This document shows positions 35,648-44,946 of a DNA stretch of 64,000 bases, in pieces. Under the pieces are notes generated by a model. It was not told the origin of the DNA. It did not search any database and saw nothing but the letters and a program-made list of their open reading frames with translations. Both the position numbers and the translations under genes were made by a program. Positions within the stretch are counted from its first letter, which is position 1. Every line of letters begins with the position of its first letter. This DNA comes from Pseudobacteriovorax sp. (lineage in GTDB: Bacteria > Bdellovibrionota_B > Oligoflexia > Oligoflexales > Oligoflexaceae): assembly GCA_013215145.1 (NCBI GenBank), contig JABSRP010000002.1, positions 95,648-159,647 on the forward strand, read 5' to 3'.

Positions 35648-36457
35648 ATGCAAGAGTATCCAAGTCTCAAACAGACTGAATTCTATTTCTTTCGTAATTT
35701 GATTAAAGATACGGCCGGCATTTCTCTAGACTCCAGCAAAAAAAGACTGGTGGAATCCAGAGTCCTTGGACTTCTTAAGAGAAAAAAAATCCCCAACTTT
35801 GATGCATACATTGAGTTTTTAAAGACGCATCCTAATGAAATTGACGATTTCGTCAATGCCATGACTACGAATCTTACCTCATTTTTCCGTGAGAATTCTC
35901 ATTTCGACCATCTGACGCAACATCTTACTAAGAATTTGAGGGGACGAACTATCAATGTATGGTCTGCAGCTTGTTCGAAAGGTCACGAAGCCTATTCCTT
36001 AATGATGATTTTGGAAGACCTTTTCGAAGTTCATACCGACTTATCATATCGATTACTAGCTACTGATATCAATACCGATGTTTTGAATAAAGCCAGTAGA
36101 GCTGTCTACAGTGAAGACGAGATTAAAGACATCCCAAGAGATAAACTCAAGAAATTCTTCGACATGAATCAGAACAAAAAAGAGTTTCGCATCAAACCTT
36201 TCTATCAGTCGAAAGTAAAATTTCGACAGTTTAATTTGCTACACCCTCAATATAGTATACCTCTAGAGTTTGACATCATATTTTTACGAAATGTTTTAAT
36301 TTATTTCAATGAGGAAGATCGTATCCAAGTGACTAATAGCTTGGTCGATAAATTGAAACCATCAGGATTAATGTATCTAGGCCATTCAGAGTCAGTGGCA
36401 GAATTGAGGTCGAGGTGCCAAATAGTGGGAAACTCGGTATTCCAGAAAATAAAGTAA
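35648..36457 (+). CDS. cheR: Chemotaxis protein methyltransferase CheR
   Basis: This 269-residue enzyme methylates glutamates of the receptor using SAM. The N-terminal helical domain ends in TTNLTSFFRENSHFDHL, the CheR signature; the SAM-binding Rossmann domain has VWSAACSKGHEAYSLMMIL, in which the usual GCSTGEEPYS reads ACSKGHEAYS (three changes), then LLATDINTDVLNKA and IIFLRNVLIYFNEE, which match the family. The changes in the SAM loop may alter kinetics but the acidic ribose-binding Asp (ATDI) is kept. Start ATG at 35648. It overlaps the next gene by 43 bases, so the two are translationally linked. Confidence 0.93.
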   Translation: MQEYPSLKQTEFYFFRNLIKDTAGISLDSSKKRLVESRVLGLLKRKKIPNFDAYIEFLKTHPNEIDDFVNAMTTNLTSFFRENSHFDHLTQHLTKNLRGRTINVWSAACSKGHEAYSLMMILEDLFEVHTDLSYRLLATDINTDVLNKASRAVYSEDEIKDIPRDKLKKFFDMNQNKKEFRIKPFYQSKVKFRQFNLLHPQYSIPLEFDIIFLRNVLIYFNEEDRIQVTNSLVDKLKPSGLMYLGHSESVAELRSRCQIVGNSVFQKIK

Positions 36458-37941
36458 ATCATTCATTTATTATTCAAGGCGAAATCAAGGTTGGTTACTC
36501 ACCTACAGTGTTTTCTACCATTGTAGGCTCGTGTATCGCCGTGTGTGTATGGGATAAAAGATTGAAACTAGGTGGAATCTGCCACTTCTATTTACCAAAT
36601 GCACCCGCAGACGACATTAGTAGTCACTATGGCAATGTAGCGATTGTAAAGATGCTTAGGATAATGAAGCAAAAGGGGACGAAACGCTCAGACCTGGAAG
36701 CAAAAATCCTCGGAGGCGGACATGTAATTGAGTCTGATCAAACAAGTTTTGCTGGTGGGGATATCGGTCAACAAAATATAGCTATCGCAATGAGCATACT
36801 CAAACAGTACGGTGTCAGAATCCTTGCTAAAGAGGTGGGTGGCACACATGGCCGCAATATTAGGTTTGAAACAGAATCTGGAAAAGTTCTTTTTAAAGAA
36901 GTAACAAAAAACAAACTAGAAAATCGGAAGATAAAGGTTTTGATTTTGGATCAATCAAAATCTTCAAAAAACCTGATAAAGTGTGCAGTAGAAAACAACC
37001 CTCGTTTTCAACTAATTGGTAAGCCTAAGCATCCAGCTGAGGCAGTAACCCTAATAAAGAGGGATCGTCCCTCTGTGGTTATCGTGGACGTAGAGAACGG
37101 CAAGAGACAAAAAACAGATTTTTTGAGAGGCTATCTTTCCAAAGTCAAAATTCCGACAGTCATAGTTTCTACTGCAGATAACAAAAATTTATTAGAAACT
37201 CTCGATTGTGACAGCTTCCATTACTTTCAAGTTAACCCATTCATGGATATGTCTTCTTTGGCAGATATGTTGAGAGAATCGCTACTGGTAGCAACAAACA
37301 CATACCGAAATCATGCCTACAATAGAAATCTTCAGGATCCTATTCTAACGAAAGGCTTCGGAGCTAGGGAGCTTGAGAATACAATTATTGCTATTGGAGC
37401 TTCCACAGGGGGAACCGTGGCAATTAGAACAGTTTTGTCTAAGCTACCAAACAAGTTTCCCCCTATTGTAATCGCATTGCATATACCAGGAGGATTTTCG
37501 AAAGACTTTGCAGTTAGTCTCGATAGTCTATTCCCTTTTAGAGTTTGTGAGGCCTCTGGCGGCGAAATCATTGAGCCAAATACCGTTTATCTGGCTCCAG
37601 GGGGGCGGCATTTGCGATTGGTCGATAGCCCTGCAAAAAAAATATATACTAAAGTCACAGATGATCCACCCGTAAATGGGTTTAGACCATCAGTCGATTA
37701 TCTGTTTGAATCTCTAACAAAGATCAAAAATAAAAAAATCATTGCGGTTATTTTAACCGGCATGGGAGAAGATGGAGCCAGCGGCGCTTTAAAACTACGT
37801 AATATGGACTACCATACTATTGGTCAAAATGAATCCACTTGCGTTGTTTATGGAATGCCCAAGGAAGCTAGGGAGCGTGGAGGAATTACCGAGGAGTTAC
37901 CACTTGATAAAATCACTGGCGCTATGCTTAAGGCTATTTAA
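36415..37941 (+). CDS. CheD-CheB fusion: receptor deamidase and methylesterase
   Basis: This 508-residue protein is CheD (about 15-165) followed by a receiver-like domain (about 172-290) and a CheB methylesterase (about 320-508). CheD keeps Cys40 (in VGSC) and His57 (in ICHFYL), 17 apart as in Thermotoga maritima CheD (Cys27/His44). In the receiver Asp225 (VIVDVE) is present, but the acidic pair is reduced (LILDQS), the conserved Thr is Ser (VIVST) and the conserved Lys-Pro is Asn-Pro (FQVNPF). The CheB triad looks intact: Ser330 (GAST), His356 (ALHIPGG), Asp453 (GMGEDGAS), with spacing like Salmonella CheB. GTG at 36415 has GAGG 5 bases upstream and overlaps cheR by 43 bases. The domain mix suggests adaptation by deamidation and demethylation in one polypeptide. 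Confidence 0.9.
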   Translation: MPNSGKLGIPENKVNHSFIIQGEIKVGYSPTVFSTIVGSCIAVCVWDKRLKLGGICHFYLPNAPADDISSHYGNVAIVKMLRIMKQKGTKRSDLEAKILGGGHVIESDQTSFAGGDIGQQNIAIAMSILKQYGVRILAKEVGGTHGRNIRFETESGKVLFKEVTKNKLENRKIKVLILDQSKSSKNLIKCAVENNPRFQLIGKPKHPAEAVTLIKRDRPSVVIVDVENGKRQKTDFLRGYLSKVKIPTVIVSTADNKNLLETLDCDSFHYFQVNPFMDMSSLADMLRESLLVATNTYRNHAYNRNLQDPILTKGFGARELENTIIAIGASTGGTVAIRTVLSKLPNKFPPIVIALHIPGGFSKDFAVSLDSLFPFRVCEASGGEIIEPNTVYLAPGGRHLRLVDSPAKKIYTKVTDDPPVNGFRPSVDYLFESLTKIKNKKIIAVILTGMGEDGASGALKLRNMDYHTIGQNESTCVVYGMPKEARERGGITEELPLDKITGAMLKAI

Positions 37942-37952
37942 TTCATATGTAA

Positions 37953-38756
37953 TTATAGTTCAACGATACTCCACTCTCGACCCGCCTCGTCTTCGATTCC
38001 AGACAAATGAATCAGACGGGCCTCAGTTTCTTCGAAGTTTATCTCAAAAGAATAGAAAATCCCTCCAGCGATAAACGACACGGTACCGTTTTCAAAGAGT
38101 AAGGAGCTCGCCTCGAGTCTATTTTCTCGCGGCTCGTTGCTGCTAGGACAACGCGGTCCAATAAAGTTTTGCCCAACGATAAAAACATCGAGCTCAGCTA
38201 AAGGGTTTTCCTTTTTGACTTCAAGTCTGTAGCGGCTACTTCGGATCGAGTCCTGTGTTGTACGGCAACGCGAATGCACCGCTTTGTTTACGATTTCGGG
38301 GTAACCTTGATCCCATTCGAAGATCTCAAACTTTTCTGAGCTAATATTATTGGCATCGATAGCCTTGATGCAGAGTTGTATTTTTCCGTGAAAGTCCTTG
38401 AGATCGATCTCCAAAGGTTTATTCATGTCAGTGTGGGGATCAAAAGCCACGCTTTCGGTGCAGGAAGGCCCAATCGAATACTCGATGCCCTTGATGTCCT
38501 TCGGATCACTAATCACCAATTCGATTTGGCTTTTAAAGAATCGACCCTCTGGAATACCGGAAATACTAAACTGTCCAGCGAATGTTGCCTCGATCGTGAC
38601 GCCTTCCGTAGGTCCTGAATCGGCAACAGCATTACTGTCGTCAACAATGATTTCAGCCGAAGTCGGGGGAGTTGATTCCTCAACATAGGCGTCTCTTTTT
38701 TTCGATGCGCATGATACAAGTAATGCCAGCAGTAATAACCTGGTCAGACAGTTCAT
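37953..38756 (-). CDS. Lipoprotein of unknown function
   Basis: This 267-residue protein is a lipoprotein (MNCLTRLLLLALLVSC, Cys16). The mature part opens with an acidic, Ser/Thr-rich spacer (VEESTPPTSAEIIVDDSN) and then shows beta-rich segments; it carries Cys in PSCTES, LCIKAI, SRCRTT and RCPSSNE, which may pair. KGIEYSIGPSC and VRL-type motifs are not of a family I know. The ATG at 38756 has AGAGGA 6 bases upstream; an in-frame ATG at 38843 would place 29 unfit residues before the leader. It is convergent with the chemosensory operon, 12 bases past its last stop. Confidence 0.65.
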   Translation of the reverse strand: MNCLTRLLLLALLVSCASKKRDAYVEESTPPTSAEIIVDDSNAVADSGPTEGVTIEATFAGQFSISGIPEGRFFKSQIELVISDPKDIKGIEYSIGPSCTESVAFDPHTDMNKPLEIDLKDFHGKIQLCIKAIDANNISSEKFEIFEWDQGYPEIVNKAVHSRCRTTQDSIRSSRYRLEVKKENPLAELDVFIVGQNFIGPRCPSSNEPRENRLEASSLLFENGTVSFIAGGIFYSFEINFEETEARLIHLSGIEDEAGREWSIVEL

Positions 38757-38985
38757 CTTAGTTCCTCTAGAATTTAAGATTTTGTTCCGTATCGGTAATT
38801 GATTCGTCTGGGTAAAATATATACAACTCATATGAACTATCATCGAGAATTCAATAGCTTACAGCTCAGCGATAAAAGTATTTAAGTCATTGTGTTAAAA
38901 AAAACATGGCAAACAAAGAAAAGCCTCGACCATCTCTCTCATGCGTGTGCCGATGGAGCCAAATCTATAAAGGAATGAAATCATC

Positions 38986-39990
38986 ATGAAGTCGACAAAC
39001 CTAGACTTAAAAAACAACTTCGACCAATGGCTTTCGTACTTTCCCAAAGCCCTTGATCAGGTGGTAGAAGCCTACGACATGACCGAAGTGATTGAGAAAG
39101 CCGGAGCCGTGACAGCATCCCGATTAGCGACGATATTGGGCCTACAGCCGAAAACTTTGGATGTGTTTTGCCGCGCTCTCGTTGCTAGCGGTCGCTTAGC
39201 CAAATCAGGCTTGAGTTACACAATAAATTCTAAGGCTCCCTCTGATCACTCTACGAATTCTGATACAGAATCACCAAACAGCAAGCAAGTAGAAAGCCTT
39301 AGTCAGCGGATCATGACAGTTCTCAAGGGCGGCTCTTCAGGGCTTACGGTAGATCAGCAAGATATCACCAGCATGTGGAAACAGGGCAATATTAGCCCTA
39401 AGGTAGCTAATAGCTTTACCAAGGTAATGCACGAGCAGATTCAAGATGTGGCTGACCTAATCACCACTCACGAGGGCTTCCAAACCATCGAAAGCCTAAC
39501 AGATCTTGGGGCGGGGTCCTGCGCATTTGGAATGGCGTTGAAACGACGACATCCTCATATTACGGTTAGCTGTGCTGATCTACCAACGGTTTGCGCTGCC
39601 GCTTGGCCCTATCTAAAGAGTTCGGCAATGAATGACAACATAACGCTTCTACCGCTTAACTTTTTCGAAGATACATGGCCTAAAGACACCTGCCTCCATT
39701 TCGGCAATATTTTGCACGACTGGTCAGAGCCTGAGCTTTCGTTTCTCATCGAGAAAGCCTACAGCAGTCTTCCAAGCGGAGGCAAGCTATGGATAACAGA
39801 AGCACTGCTCACCCCGGATTCCTGTGCACCTGCAACCGTGGTATATTTTGATCTTCTTATGCACATAAATCATGGATCTCAGCAGTTTACTCAAAATCAT
39901 TTAACTGAATTAGTGGTTGGCGCGGGCTTTAAAAATCTAGAAAAAATGACAGAAGCGGGATATTATTCGCTTCTGATGGCCATCAAATAG
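38986..39990 (+). CDS. SAM-dependent O-methyltransferase-like protein (second copy)
   Basis: This 334-residue family 2 O-methyltransferase-like protein has an N-terminal winged helix/dimerisation region (VIEKAGAVTASRLATILGL), and a SAM Rossmann domain with LTDLGAGSCAFGMAL, a CADLPTV strand and a LHDWSEPELSFLIEKA helix with the expected catalytic His position. Compared with the copy at 18282-19307, the glycine motif is degenerate (GAGSC for GGGSG). The substrate is unknown. It is a single gene between two minus-strand lipoprotein genes. Confidence 0.82.
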   Translation: MKSTNLDLKNNFDQWLSYFPKALDQVVEAYDMTEVIEKAGAVTASRLATILGLQPKTLDVFCRALVASGRLAKSGLSYTINSKAPSDHSTNSDTESPNSKQVESLSQRIMTVLKGGSSGLTVDQQDITSMWKQGNISPKVANSFTKVMHEQIQDVADLITTHEGFQTIESLTDLGAGSCAFGMALKRRHPHITVSCADLPTVCAAAWPYLKSSAMNDNITLLPLNFFEDTWPKDTCLHFGNILHDWSEPELSFLIEKAYSSLPSGGKLWITEALLTPDSCAPATVVYFDLLMHINHGSQQFTQNHLTELVVGAGFKNLEKMTEAGYYSLLMAIK

Positions 39991-40023
39991 GGTAACGGAT
40001 TGTGCTTATGACCCAGTTTAGAT

Positions 40024-40902
40024 TTATTCTTTGGGAAAGTTTCCTAGGTAAACAGAAATCCAGCTTTGCGTGATACCTACTGAATTGCCGGTATGAAAGA
40101 CCAGGTGGATTTCATTCCCTAGGATGATGTAGCGTATATCCAGGGCATTGACGCATCCCAGCCCTTCGGAAAGAGGGCATCCTGCAAAACTTTTGGTATC
40201 TGTGCTTTCGTCTTCTTTATAATAGGTTTCTGGAAGATTTATCAGTTCCGCGTTGCCGCTGTTAGGGGCAAAATCTCTGTCTAGAAATCTGACATCAAGT
40301 TGTCGATCATTGGGTTTAAGAGACAGGCCTTGTGGCCCTAAACCGAGAGTTGTTATTTGATTTACGTAGGCCTCATAGTCGATCCCAAAAACCTTGGCTG
40401 GTTGATTTCCTTCAAGCCACATGGCAAATATCTCAGGCAGTTCAGTCATGCGGTTGCCTAGATTGGTATCAAAGTCTTTGGACTCATCGGTGGTTTCTTG
40501 ACTCGAAACGATGGAAATACTACCAGTGCTTTTACTAACCGCGGCCGCGATTGCAATTTCGAATGACTGTAGATTGACTCCATTGCTATAAGTGAAGCTA
40601 TAGGAATATTGAGACGAAGCAAGCTCGGCAGAAAGTCTTTGTTTTGCACAGGGACTAGTGTCTTCGATAGCGATATCGTCAAGATAAGTGGTGGCAAACG
40701 CAACCACGAAGGATTCGATGGCATCGCATTTATCTTGCCACTCGGCGTTTTGGAAAGACGGATAGGTAAACTCCGCAAAAGCCTCTTCCATTTCTGTATC
40801 CGGCTTGGCGATTGGCTCGCTTGATTTGTCGTCAGAGCCATCTTTTGCACAAGATATCAAAGTGCCAAGAAATAAAAGACTTACGAATAGTTTACCTGTC
40901 AT
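40024..40902 (-). CDS. Lipoprotein of unknown function
   Basis: This 292-residue lipoprotein has a leader ending in LISC (Cys18), followed by a Ser/Asp/Lys-rich spacer (AKDGSDDKSSEPIAKP). The remainder, with an AEWQDKCDAIESF-like segment, EAYVNQITTLGLGPQG and FAGCPLSEGLGCVN, has four Cys that could pair. I recognise no domain. ATG at 40902 has GAGG 6 bases upstream; an in-frame TTG at 40914 would add four residues. It lies 135 bases upstream of a second 7TMR-DISM kinase stop and is transcribed in the same direction as that gene, but independent transcription seems more likely. Confidence 0.6.
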   Translation of the reverse strand: MTGKLFVSLLFLGTLISCAKDGSDDKSSEPIAKPDTEMEEAFAEFTYPSFQNAEWQDKCDAIESFVVAFATTYLDDIAIEDTSPCAKQRLSAELASSQYSYSFTYSNGVNLQSFEIAIAAAVSKSTGSISIVSSQETTDESKDFDTNLGNRMTELPEIFAMWLEGNQPAKVFGIDYEAYVNQITTLGLGPQGLSLKPNDRQLDVRFLDRDFAPNSGNAELINLPETYYKEDESTDTKSFAGCPLSEGLGCVNALDIRYIILGNEIHLVFHTGNSVGITQSWISVYLGNFPKE

Positions 40903-41037
40903 ATTCAGCCTCAACAGTAAGAGCTAGACAATTAAGAAAAATGCGCCTAAATGACATTACCATACCATTTAGGCTTATTCAATAGAATGACAAACCTATC
41001 GATGTTGTCATGTAAATCTAGATAGTTAAAGGCACCC

Positions 41038-43833
41038 TTAGGCAGAGAGTTGAATCGATTCGATAGATCGTAGAAATTGCATCCGAGGGATGCGCATAAT
41101 GATGGTCATGGGTAAGGCGCTTTGATTTTCTAGAGCACCGATCCGCCCAAACTCGATCTCAACATGACCGCCCAATTGCTCAATATGCTCTTGAACAGAC
41201 GACATCCCCACCCCTCGTCCTGAAATATCGTTGGAAACCCGCGCTGTTGAGAAACCGGTATAGAACAAAATCTTACTAATGACCTCGTAGGTTAGCGGCT
41301 CCTGCGCCCCTATGATGTTAGCCGCCCTAGCCTTCTGAAAGATGATATTGAGATCTAAGCCTTTGCCATCATCTGAGAATTTCAGTATCAGCTCTTCGGG
41401 AGTCGTTTCTACCTCTAGATGAATGACGCCCTGGACATCTTTTTTAGCAGTTCGTCTCGTCTTGATATCCTCCAAACCATGGTCCATCGTATTGCGGATC
41501 AGATGAATCAACACACTCGATAAAGCGTCGTGTATCACCTGTGGCAGAATATGGTCGTCGCCTTCAAACTCCAGAACAGGGGCATGCTTCCCAAGGGCTT
41601 TTGCCAATCGTCTGCTTTCATCTTCAAAAGAAAGAAATGTCGATTTTATCGTGGAGAATACCCTTTGTTCAAAGACGCCAAGAAGATCGAACAAAGTTTC
41701 CTGCGTCGAAGGGTTTCTATTTTCAAGAAAGTCAAGTAAGGCTCCTTGTAACGTCTCTAGTTCTTCGATAGAAATAGAAACAGGGCTCTGCTCGCTATAT
41801 CTAAGTTTTTCCATGGCTATTTTTTTGTAAACATTTAGAACGTCTTCCATCTCTTTATGAAGCTCTCGTAAATCCCTAGAATTGACTTTCTTGTTTGACT
41901 GCAGTGATTGAAACACGCTAAATTCGATCCTGTGTGCCGCTTCCGAGAGTTTACTCAGGTTTGATGATGCCGAGTTTCCTTTAATCGTATGAAGATTGAC
42001 AAAGATCGACTGTAGGTTTTGTGTCGTCACTCCTCGCCCACTCGCTAACAGCCGCTTATTGGTTTCTATGAATTCGAGACTTGTTTTGATGGTATTATTG
42101 AATCGCTGCACAGGTGTGCTGATGATTTCGCTAATCAATTGCAACTCATTGGATTTTTTAACAGCCTCTAAGCGCAGCTTTTGCGTCAACGTCATATCAT
42201 AAAGTCCGACGATGTAACTGCTTATCTTTCCCTCTGTGTCGAATAGTGGCTGCCAAGATAGTTGAATAAACATATGGTTTGAGCCAACCTTCCTTGACAT
42301 GTCAGTGACTAGCAAATCTTGATTGATCAAGAAGGTTAGTTCGTCTGAACCCAGAGCAGCGCGGAGAATGGATTCTGTTCGATCAATCTGCGAACGAGGT
42401 ACACTAGAGTTATCAAATATCGTTTCAATGGCCTTGCAGCCTTCAAGATCATCGACACCGAGCATAGTTTTCGATATAGCTGAGTAGGTAGCCATGATCT
42501 TTAAGTCTTTCCCGCCAACAAGGAGAATACCTATACGGATATGATCGATGATTGAGGAAAGCTCCTCCGACTTCTTTCTCACACGAGATTCTAGATCTTG
42601 GTTAAGATCAGAGAGCTTAAGGGATTTTTCATGGAGTTGACGATTCAATTCAATCGTCTCCTGCCTTTGGCCTTGATCATTTATCCTGATTTTTTCGGCT
42701 AGACCAAGTGAAATGACGACAGTTTCAACAACAGCACCAAAGGGCATAGACCAGAAAAAGAAAGAGTTATAGCTGACGATATTATTGATGAATAGGGACA
42801 TTCCTAAGGATCCCAGTAAGAATGTCGACCAGGCGAATAGATAGAAGTAGGCTATCCGGCTGCGCCTCCACGCCAAATAAATCCCAAATGCCATGCATGC
42901 AATAGTTGTGATCTGCGCAGCCACATGAGTTAGGTGAGACGTGCTGATTCTTGGTATCAAAGGAATCAAAACCATTAACACAAGCATAAGTCCCATAAAA
43001 ACTTTTGATGCAATAGCCATGCGCTTATATTCGCGCAGATTGTTGAAGCTATAGCAAAACATTAAAGCAAGAAAGCAGGTTAGATAGGTTGCAAAAGAAA
43101 TAGTGTAAAGATTGAAGGTGTCGGGTAATTGGAAGAGCTTTTGTGTTCCAATAGGGAATTGAAAAAATAGGAATACTAAAGAAAACACGTAAGCTGTGTA
43201 AATCAAATAGGTGGTTTGTTTAAGCTGGAGAAATAGACTGAGGTTGTAAAGGCCCATAAGGGTCAAGACGGTGTACACAATGGTAACGAGAATCACGCGA
43301 CTTTCTTGACGACTGCTGTAAGCTGACGGTGTCTCGATAAGTTTTGTTTGAATCTGAACAATTCCTGAGACTTTATAAAATATGAGATGAGGCCCAGGCG
43401 GCACAGTAAATCGGAATGAAAAGACCGAACTTTTTACTGAGTTATCTGAGTTCAACACACCATCACTGGTCATGAAACCATGGGTTATTTGCCTCCAAGA
43501 CTCATCGACAAGAAAGAACTCTCTCTTACCTACGGTGGGAAAGACTTCGCTCATAATGACTTCAACAGGTTGAAAGCTTGTATTGGTCACAGATTCGACA
43601 AAGAATACGGTACTGTCTGGATAATTTAAGGGAGTCCCGCCCACGGTTTTGAATGCTCCATCCCTATAGCGCGTGATCGCCTCCTGGAGGCCGATATCTT
43701 GGGCAGAGATATCGAGGTATGTGCGATCCTCACCGTCTATCACCCAATGCTCGCCAACAGCTAAATCAACAGCCATCATGCGGGTTGGAAAGACCAAGAA
43801 AAGTAAAAGAATTTTCCAAAAAATTAACTTCAA
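41038..43833 (-). CDS. 7TMR-DISM membrane kinase with HPt and CheA-like ATPase (copy 2)
   Basis: This 931-residue paralogue of 21624-24440 has a signal peptide (to about residue 21), an outside sensor (about 25-175), seven membrane helices (about 180-380), a coiled coil (about 385-430), a PAS-like region, an HPt with FVNLHTIKGNSAS (phospho-His 615), and a CheA-like ATPase with LIRNTMDHG, SDDGKGL and ISGRGVGM. Sequence similarity is clear in all of these parts (for example MGLYNLSLFLQL against MGLYNLCIFLQL). It lacks HisKA, receiver and CheW-like domains. Function inferred: a membrane-bound phosphodonor that signals through a separate regulator. It has no obvious partner beside it. Confidence 0.9.
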   Translation of the reverse strand: MKLIFWKILLLFLVFPTRMMAVDLAVGEHWVIDGEDRTYLDISAQDIGLQEAITRYRDGAFKTVGGTPLNYPDSTVFFVESVTNTSFQPVEVIMSEVFPTVGKREFFLVDESWRQITHGFMTSDGVLNSDNSVKSSVFSFRFTVPPGPHLIFYKVSGIVQIQTKLIETPSAYSSRQESRVILVTIVYTVLTLMGLYNLSLFLQLKQTTYLIYTAYVFSLVFLFFQFPIGTQKLFQLPDTFNLYTISFATYLTCFLALMFCYSFNNLREYKRMAIASKVFMGLMLVLMVLIPLIPRISTSHLTHVAAQITTIACMAFGIYLAWRRSRIAYFYLFAWSTFLLGSLGMSLFINNIVSYNSFFFWSMPFGAVVETVVISLGLAEKIRINDQGQRQETIELNRQLHEKSLKLSDLNQDLESRVRKKSEELSSIIDHIRIGILLVGGKDLKIMATYSAISKTMLGVDDLEGCKAIETIFDNSSVPRSQIDRTESILRAALGSDELTFLINQDLLVTDMSRKVGSNHMFIQLSWQPLFDTEGKISSYIVGLYDMTLTQKLRLEAVKKSNELQLISEIISTPVQRFNNTIKTSLEFIETNKRLLASGRGVTTQNLQSIFVNLHTIKGNSASSNLSKLSEAAHRIEFSVFQSLQSNKKVNSRDLRELHKEMEDVLNVYKKIAMEKLRYSEQSPVSISIEELETLQGALLDFLENRNPSTQETLFDLLGVFEQRVFSTIKSTFLSFEDESRRLAKALGKHAPVLEFEGDDHILPQVIHDALSSVLIHLIRNTMDHGLEDIKTRRTAKKDVQGVIHLEVETTPEELILKFSDDGKGLDLNIIFQKARAANIIGAQEPLTYEVISKILFYTGFSTARVSNDISGRGVGMSSVQEHIEQLGGHVEIEFGRIGALENQSALPMTIIMRIPRMQFLRSIESIQLSA

Positions 43834-44119
43834 ACAAACCCCAATGATTCAGTCGCCGGTATATCGGAGTTCATCCCAAAAGATAGACTAAACAAATTAC
43901 CTAGCATATTACGATCGTTACGACTCTTTTTTGTCCAGAAAATATGATTTGGTCTTATGCGAAGGATTCGATCTTTCCCAATCTTATGAATAGAATCCGT
44001 GACCTACTTTGTTTGCGAAGATTTCCTGATAAAAACCCTACGGATACTCGTTGAAAATTGCTTACAAATCACTAATATGTTCGTGAATCGATAACGACAC
44101 CCTAAACGAGGAGAAACCC

Positions 44120-44842
44120 ATGAAACTTAGCTTTTTGATTCCGCTACTAAGCCTTGGTCTAATTCATACCAGTTGCGGTCAGCATGATGCCTCTGAGTCA
44201 CGCCTTCAGGCTGAGTTTTCAGAACAAGCTGCCAACACTTACAAAACTTGGCAGATCACTGAAAACGTAACGAGCTGGTTGAACTGCCGGGAAAATCCAA
44301 CGGTTCGGTCTCAGGTTATTTTCGAATTACGAAACCCACTAGCAGTGGACTCAGAATTTGAGACAGCTCGTGATGAGCTCGGTCGCTTGTGGATGAAGGT
44401 GAATCCTCGCGGCGATATTGACCATAACCTTTGCTGGGTCATTGCAGAAGATCGCTACCTACGTCCTATCACTCAATTCCAACCTCCTATCTATATGGAA
44501 GGCGATACAACTTGTTATTCCAGAACTCGGGGCGTAAATTTTGGCTACTTTGAGACTTCAAATCATTACGTCTACCTTTGCCGAAATAGCGAAACTCTGT
44601 ACTACTTGTCCTTTGATCGTCGTTCTTTAAACTCAGATGGTTCGCCCAACTTGGTTTTAGAGAGTACCGTAGCTGAGGCCGTTGATTTTAACCTCGTGAC
44701 GTTTACAAACGGCGCTTACTCCTACGTGGCTGAGATCCCCTTTGAGGATGCCGATTTGCTAACCTTTGATATCCTTTTCCGCGGTCGTGTGATTCAGTCA
44801 GACGATATACTACTTTATGCAGTCGGTGATCTAGGACTATAG
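44120..44842 (+). CDS. Lipoprotein of unknown function
   Basis: This 240-residue lipoprotein has leader MKLSFLIPLLSLGLIHTSC (Cys19). The mature part has an SH3-like segment (ENVTSWLNCRENPTVRSQVIFEL, LGRLWMKV), reminiscent of bacterial SH3 domains that bind peptidoglycan or ligands, followed by a beta-rich region with a YSRTRG- and GYFETSNHYVYLCRNS stretch. The SH3 reading is tentative. The ATG at 44120 has GAGGAGAAACCC before it. It is a single gene between a divergent kinase gene and the alpha/beta hydrolase. Confidence 0.65.
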   Translation: MKLSFLIPLLSLGLIHTSCGQHDASESRLQAEFSEQAANTYKTWQITENVTSWLNCRENPTVRSQVIFELRNPLAVDSEFETARDELGRLWMKVNPRGDIDHNLCWVIAEDRYLRPITQFQPPIYMEGDTTCYSRTRGVNFGYFETSNHYVYLCRNSETLYYLSFDRRSLNSDGSPNLVLESTVAEAVDFNLVTFTNGAYSYVAEIPFEDADLLTFDILFRGRVIQSDDILLYAVGDLGL

Positions 44843-44946
44843 GACATTGCAGTAGACGAAGTATGATAGATTTGTCGCTTCCGTTAGGTTCCATCGTGTG
44901 AACCATGGGTATATGAAGGGAAGCTAAACGGATAGGTGACTCAATC

